The notes below the pieces were generated by a model. It saw only the letters and a list, made by a program, of their open reading frames with translations. It did not search any database and was not told where the DNA came from. The translations under genes were made by a program, and so were the position numbers. A DNA stretch of 17,143 nucleotides, from positions 1 through 17,143 of the forward strand of contig DATCGY010000140.1 of assembly GCA_036508635.1 (NCBI GenBank). The letters are read 5' to 3'. This document shows, piece after piece, positions 13,677 through 17,143 of this stretch (within the stretch, counting starts at the first letter, position 1; the number at the start of each line of letters is the position of its first letter). Origin of the DNA: FEN-727 sp036508635 (lineage in GTDB: Bacteria > Actinomycetota > Geothermincolia > Fen-727 > Anoxymicrobiaceae).

Positions 13677-13706
13677 TCCTGTTGCCGTGTCAATGAATCC
13701 GCGTAT

Positions 13707-14480
13707 CTACCTGCCTTTGAACTCGGGCTTGCGCTTGTCGATGAACGACCTCACGCCTTCTATGCAATCCTCGGTGCTCATCGTTATCGCGCACGCCGCG
13801 GCTTCGAACGCTCCACCGAGTGGGATCGAGCACTCCGCGGCGGCGTTCACCATCTCTTTGGCAAGCGCCATCGCGATCGGCGCCTTGCCCGCGAGGATGC
13901 GTGCCACTTTCTTTGCTTTTTCCATCAGCTCAGTCGCGGGAACAACCTGCGTGACGAGCCCCATCATGAGAGCTTCCTGGGGCTCAACGATACGGCCTGT
14001 AAGAACAATGTCCTTAGCCCTGCCGAGTCCGACTATCTTGGTCAGACGCTGGGTGCCGGCCCACCCCGGCATGATACCGTAATTTATCTCGAGCTGGCCG
14101 AAGCGCGCTTCCTCGCTGCAGATGCGTATATCGCACGCGAGAGCCACCTCGCAGCCACCCCCGAACGCAAAGCCGTTCACCGCCGCGATGACCGGTTTCT
14201 CCAGGGTCTCCATGTCGCGGAGCACCCTCTGGCCGGCGGCGAGTCCGAACTTGGCGGTCACGGCGTCGAGCGCCTGGAACTGCGTTATGTCCGCACCCCC
14301 GATGAACGCCGGCCCGGTTCCGGTCAGGATGATCGCCCCGACCTCGGGGTTTTCGCGTAAAGCGGCGAGCTTCTCGCCCATCTCCGTTATGTTCTCGTGG
14401 TGAACCAGGTTTAAGGGTGGCTTATCCATGGTAAGCACTGCAACCGCCCCATCGATCTCCAGCGTCCATACACTTTCCAT
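13707..14480 (-). CDS. Enoyl-CoA hydratase/isomerase (crotonase) family protein
   Basis: A 257-aa crotonase. Oxyanion-hole segments FIGGADI (59-65) and GFAFGGGCE (103-111) are present, and both hydratase glutamates are kept: Glu111 (GGGCEVALACD) and Glu131 (FGQLEINYGIMPG), 20 residues apart as in rat mitochondrial enoyl-CoA hydratase. GTQRLTKIVG and the basic C-terminus KRKPEFKGR are typical. This supports addition of water to a 2-enoyl-CoA in a beta-oxidation-like route, although isomerase or other crotonase chemistry cannot be excluded. ATG 14480 has AGAAAGGAAA upstream. It lies 250 bp upstream of the acyl-CoA mutase and shares its direction, with an inverted repeat between them. Confidence 0.9.
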   Translation of the reverse strand: MESVWTLEIDGAVAVLTMDKPPLNLVHHENITEMGEKLAALRENPEVGAIILTGTGPAFIGGADITQFQALDAVTAKFGLAAGQRVLRDMETLEKPVIAAVNGFAFGGGCEVALACDIRICSEEARFGQLEINYGIMPGWAGTQRLTKIVGLGRAKDIVLTGRIVEPQEALMMGLVTQVVPATELMEKAKKVARILAGKAPIAMALAKEMVNAAAECSIPLGGAFEAAACAITMSTEDCIEGVRSFIDKRKPEFKGR

Positions 14481-14599
14481 GCCGAGTTTCCTTTCTCGCC
14501 GGGGGTCCGGCCCCTGAACCGCGAATCAGGTCGCAGGAGAGATCTCGAGCTGACAACGTTCGCGATCCAAGAGCTACCCCCCCCTCGATTTGCTTCTAA

Positions 14600-14692
14600 C
14601 GCAACTCCTGGGGTCGGGCTACACATTTGCGGTTGGTACCTCGCAAGGTCTTTTCGATTTTAGCCTTACACGACCCGACCCCATTTGTTGCG
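14600..14692. repeat. REP-like imperfect palindrome (93 bp) after the right-hand FAD oxidoreductase
   Basis: Left arm CGCAACTCCTGGGGTCGGG (14600-14618) pairs with CCCGACCCCATTTGTTGCG (14674-14692) at 16 of 19 positions, including a perfect 10-bp TGGGGTCGGG core. Inside is a second stem, TTGCG/CGCAA (14627-14631 with 14642-14646). The GGGGTCGGG motif resembles palindromes associated with REP-type (RAYT) transposases. It starts 6 bp beyond the flavoprotein stop and may serve as its transcription end. No transposase gene is in the window. Confidence 0.55.
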
Positions 14693-14698
14693 AGAGGC

Positions 14699-16234
14699 CT
14701 ACACGCCTGCCTGGTCGGCTGTTATTCCCAGCCGGCCGGGGTTCATTATGTTGTACGGGTCCACGTGATGCTTGAGTCCCTTCAGCAGCTCGAAGTACGT
14801 CCCGAGCAGCGGGGACTGGGCCCATCCGAAGCCGGACTGTTCGCCGCCGTACGGGCGGTCGAACTGCCCGCCCTTCTGGAGGATGAACGGGATGGCGTCG
14901 CGGGCCATCGCGAGCCCTCGCTTTACGCCCTCGGGCTCACCCTGGTTGGGATACGCGTCCATCTCGAGCATGCCGCTGCGACCGAACTCGAGAGCCTGGA
15001 GATAGAACGTGGCCAGCTCGTACGGATACGGCCGGTCGCTCTTCTCCGGGTCCGTGTCAGCGAAGTTTTTCCTGGTCAGTTTCTCGAAGTGGCGCGCCAT
15101 GTCGGGCGCCTGGTCCATTGCGATGTTGAACCAGAACAGCTCGAAGCACCCGGTCATGCGCTCCACCCGCGGCGTCACCTGGATTATCTTGAAGCAGCGC
15201 TCCCACGGGACGAGGCTCTTCATCAGCTCGAGCATCGTGTCGGGCGAGAGCTCGACGCCGGTGCGCTCTAGAACTCCCATGGTCTGCTCGCGCCGTATCT
15301 CCATCTCTTCCTCGGTCTCTCCGCCGATGTAGACGATGGCGTTGTGACGCGGCAGCTGCGGGCGGATGATCTCCGCGCCATCGTGGTTCATCGTGATTCC
15401 CATGCCCAGGTACGTGTCCTGGAAGAGGATGGTCTCGATTGTGCAGTCCTCACGCGCGATCTCGCGGAGAAACTCCGTGACCCGTTCCATGTCGTCCTCG
15501 TCGCACCGGGACGGGACGATGTCCTCGAATTTGGGCAGCGGATAGAGCTGGGCGACCATCTGCGTGCAGATGCCCATGGTGCCCATGGAGGCGTGGAATA
15601 TCCCGCTGATGTCGGGGCCCGGGCCTTCTACGCAGATGCTGCCGTAATTGTCCTGCGACAGGCATCCCGTGTAGACTATCTCGCCGTCCGGCAGAACGAT
15701 CTCGAGACCGAGTATCGAGTCGGTCCCCACCCCGTACTTGTTCGAGACCTGGAACACGCCCTTGTCCAGGTAGTTGCTGAGCATCGACACCGACGCCGGC
15801 GCGCTCGGGACCGCGTTGCGCAACCCGACTTTCTCGGCCTCGATGTAGACCTTTCCGAACGTCGCGCCAGGCTGGATTTTCACCGACATGTTCTCGACAT
15901 CCACGTCGAAGACCTTGTCCATGCGCCTCATGTCACAGATGATGCCGCCGCGCTGCGGAATACAACCGCCGCCCGTGTTGCCGCCCGTCGACCAGGCGAC
16001 CACCGGCGCGCCGCTCCTGGACGCGACAGCGAGTATCTTCGAAACCTGCTCCGTGGATTCCGGCAGCACAACCAGGTTGGGGTTGTGTGCGGTCTCCAGG
16101 CTCTGGTCGCGCGAGTAGCCGATGAGGATCATCGGGTCGTTCTCCACCCATTCCTCGCCGACGATTTTCTTGAGCTCCGTGTACACTTCTTCGTAGAGCT
16201 CCTTGACCGTCAGGTCAATCTCTTTGATAGCCAT
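14699..16234 (-). CDS. FAD-linked oxidoreductase of the VAO/PCMH family, second paralog, 511 aa
   Basis: Same family and length as the protein at 5140-6675, with recognisable identity along the whole chain: IGYSRDQSLETAHNPNLVVL (about 38-57), the glycine-rich loop STGGNTGGGCIPQRGG (about 85-100), MRRMDKVFDVDVENMSVKIQ, VLPDGEIVYTG, EGPGPDISGIFHASMGTMG and C-terminal DPYNIMNPGRLGI. Compared with its paralog it keeps a better pyrophosphate loop (TGGNTGGG). ATG 16234 (MAIKEIDLTV) follows GGGGGCGAG and lies 10 bp after the CCG gene stop; a longer frame upstream overlaps that gene and is not supported. It likely forms a flavin/Fe-S electron-input unit with the preceding CCG protein. Substrate unknown, and different from the first unit if the cap residues matter. 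Confidence 0.88.
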   Translation of the reverse strand: MAIKEIDLTVKELYEEVYTELKKIVGEEWVENDPMILIGYSRDQSLETAHNPNLVVLPESTEQVSKILAVASRSGAPVVAWSTGGNTGGGCIPQRGGIICDMRRMDKVFDVDVENMSVKIQPGATFGKVYIEAEKVGLRNAVPSAPASVSMLSNYLDKGVFQVSNKYGVGTDSILGLEIVLPDGEIVYTGCLSQDNYGSICVEGPGPDISGIFHASMGTMGICTQMVAQLYPLPKFEDIVPSRCDEDDMERVTEFLREIAREDCTIETILFQDTYLGMGITMNHDGAEIIRPQLPRHNAIVYIGGETEEEMEIRREQTMGVLERTGVELSPDTMLELMKSLVPWERCFKIIQVTPRVERMTGCFELFWFNIAMDQAPDMARHFEKLTRKNFADTDPEKSDRPYPYELATFYLQALEFGRSGMLEMDAYPNQGEPEGVKRGLAMARDAIPFILQKGGQFDRPYGGEQSGFGWAQSPLLGTYFELLKGLKHHVDPYNIMNPGRLGITADQAGV

Positions 16235-16244
16235 TTCTCGCCCC

Positions 16245-17143
16245 CTATCCCATCGACTCGCGCACGAGCTCGAGGATATCCACAAGCTCGATCTTCGGTT
16301 GTTTGACGTCGCCGAGGTTCTGCTCGCAGAACGGGCACGCGGTCACCAGGGTGTCCGCCCCGGTGCTCAAGGCCTCGCGCACCCTCTCGCCCGCTACCCA
16401 GCCCGCGAACTCGGGGTAGGCCGTGCGCACGCCTGCGCCGGCTCCGCAGCAGAAGGAGTTGGCGCGGTTGCGCGGCATCTCGACGAGCTCGATCCCGGGT
16501 ATCGCCTCGAGGATGCTACGTGGAGCGTCGTAGACACCGGTGTAGCGCCCGAGGTGGCACGGGTCGTGGTAGGTAACCTTGCGGTTGACCTTGTTCTTCA
16601 GCATGATGTCCCCGGACTGGATGAGTTCATCGACCAGCTCCAGCGAGTGCATGACCTCGGCATCGAGCCCTCCCAGCTCCTCGTACTCCTCGCGGAGCAC
16701 CGAGTTGCAGCCGGAGCACGACGTGATGATGCGGTCGACATCGATGCTGTTGAGGAGCTCGACGTTCTTTTGCGCCATCTTCTCGTAGGCGTCGTAGTTG
16801 CCCATGCGCAGCAGCGTGCTGCCGCAGCACAGCTCGTCTTTTCCGAGCACGCCGAACTTGACGCCCGCGGCCTCCAGTATCTCGGCAGTCATGCGCGCGA
16901 TGTTCTGGAGCTTCGGGTCGTACGCCTGGGTGCACCCGACGAAGAACAGGGTATCGACCTTCTCTTTGCGCGGGTCGGGCAGCTTCATCTTGCGCATCCA
17001 GGCATCTCGCCGGGCGCGTGGTTGCTGCCATGGGTTCTCGTAGTTCTCCATCGACTTGATGAGCGTCTCGTGCTCCGGCAGCGGAGCCAGCTCGTCGCGG
17101 AAGACGCGCTCGCGGAGCGCCACTATCGTCTTCAGCGGGTTCT
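16245..17143 (-). CDS. CCG-domain iron-sulfur protein, second paralog, N-terminus outside window
   Basis: 298 codons of a protein paralogous to the CCG gene at 6677-7894. The frame is open to the right edge and begins NPLKTIVALRERVFRDE, matching residue 105 onwards of the paralog (DPLKTITALRERAVRDG), so about 100 residues with the N-terminal 4Fe-4S motifs should lie beyond the window; the GTG near 17123 is not the true start. Both CCG domains are complete: FVGCTQAYD, LCCGSTLLR, SCSGCN, then HDPCHLGR, FCCGAGAGVR and CPFCEQN. It pairs with the flavoprotein 10 bp downstream. The expected role is electron relay from the flavin to a downstream acceptor. Confidence 0.92.
   Translation of the reverse strand, partial: NPLKTIVALRERVFRDELAPLPEHETLIKSMENYENPWQQPRARRDAWMRKMKLPDPRKEKVDTLFFVGCTQAYDPKLQNIARMTAEILEAAGVKFGVLGKDELCCGSTLLRMGNYDAYEKMAQKNVELLNSIDVDRIITSCSGCNSVLREEYEELGGLDAEVMHSLELVDELIQSGDIMLKNKVNRKVTYHDPCHLGRYTGVYDAPRSILEAIPGIELVEMPRNRANSFCCGAGAGVRTAYPEFAGWVAGERVREALSTGADTLVTACPFCEQNLGDVKQPKIELVDILELVRESMG

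Noticed and set aside
15344..16306. Plus-strand open frame of 320 codons opposite the second flavoprotein
   Set aside because: Antisense to a conserved flavoprotein, no motifs, no ribosome site considered convincing.
1..17143. CRISPR array, tRNA/rRNA genes, phage or insertion-sequence transposase genes
   Set aside because: I saw no regularly spaced repeats, RNA gene signatures or transposase/integrase motifs on either strand.

Overview
The window is a GC-rich bacterial segment in which every gene I can support lies on the minus strand, so the map reads from right to left. The content points to an anaerobe: a heterodisulfide-reductase-type flavoprotein (HdrA), a short aldehyde:ferredoxin oxidoreductase (AOR)-like protein with a ferredoxin, two CCG-domain iron-sulfur proteins paired with FAD-linked oxidoreductases, a coenzyme-B12 acyl-CoA mutase and beta-oxidation-type enzymes. 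The lysine-rich tail of the TetR regulator and the general style fit a deep-branching anaerobic actinobacterium. A Desulfobacterota-type or other anaerobe is not excluded, and I hold the taxonomy loosely.

Layout from right to left. (1) 17143-14699: a CCG Fe-S protein (N-terminus outside the window) followed 10 bp later by an FAD-linked oxidoreductase, closed by a 93-bp REP-like imperfect palindrome. (2) 14480-10921: enoyl-CoA hydratase, a B12 acyl-CoA mutase large subunit without its B12 domain, and an SDR (FabG-like) dehydrogenase, separated by spacers with inverted repeats. (3) 10877-10064: a TetR regulator with its own promoter and a 16-bp palindromic operator. (4) 9994-5140: a near-consensus promoter whose 17-nt spacer holds a second copy of that operator, a structured leader of about 237 nt, then SCP2-like protein, a short FAD-oxidase-like subunit, a CCG protein and a long FAD oxidoreductase. 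The last three are translationally coupled. (5) 4899-1: ferredoxin, short AOR-like protein, glutamine-amidotransferase-like protein, a possible 34-aa ORF, and hdrA running off the left edge.

How the genes may work together (inference): blocks 2-4 look like an acyl-CoA pathway under a TetR repressor, with carbon-skeleton rearrangement, hydration and dehydrogenation of acyl-CoA and an SCP2 lipid carrier. The FAD/CCG units would pass electrons from an organic substrate into Fe-S carriers. Block 5 looks like a separate electron-confurcation or low-potential redox unit (HdrA plus AOR-like plus ferredoxin). The most unusual points are the mutase, which differs from known acyl-CoA mutases at three substrate-contact positions; the operator fitted exactly between -35 and -10; the structured leader; and the reduced AOR-like protein next to an amidotransferase-like protein and HdrA.
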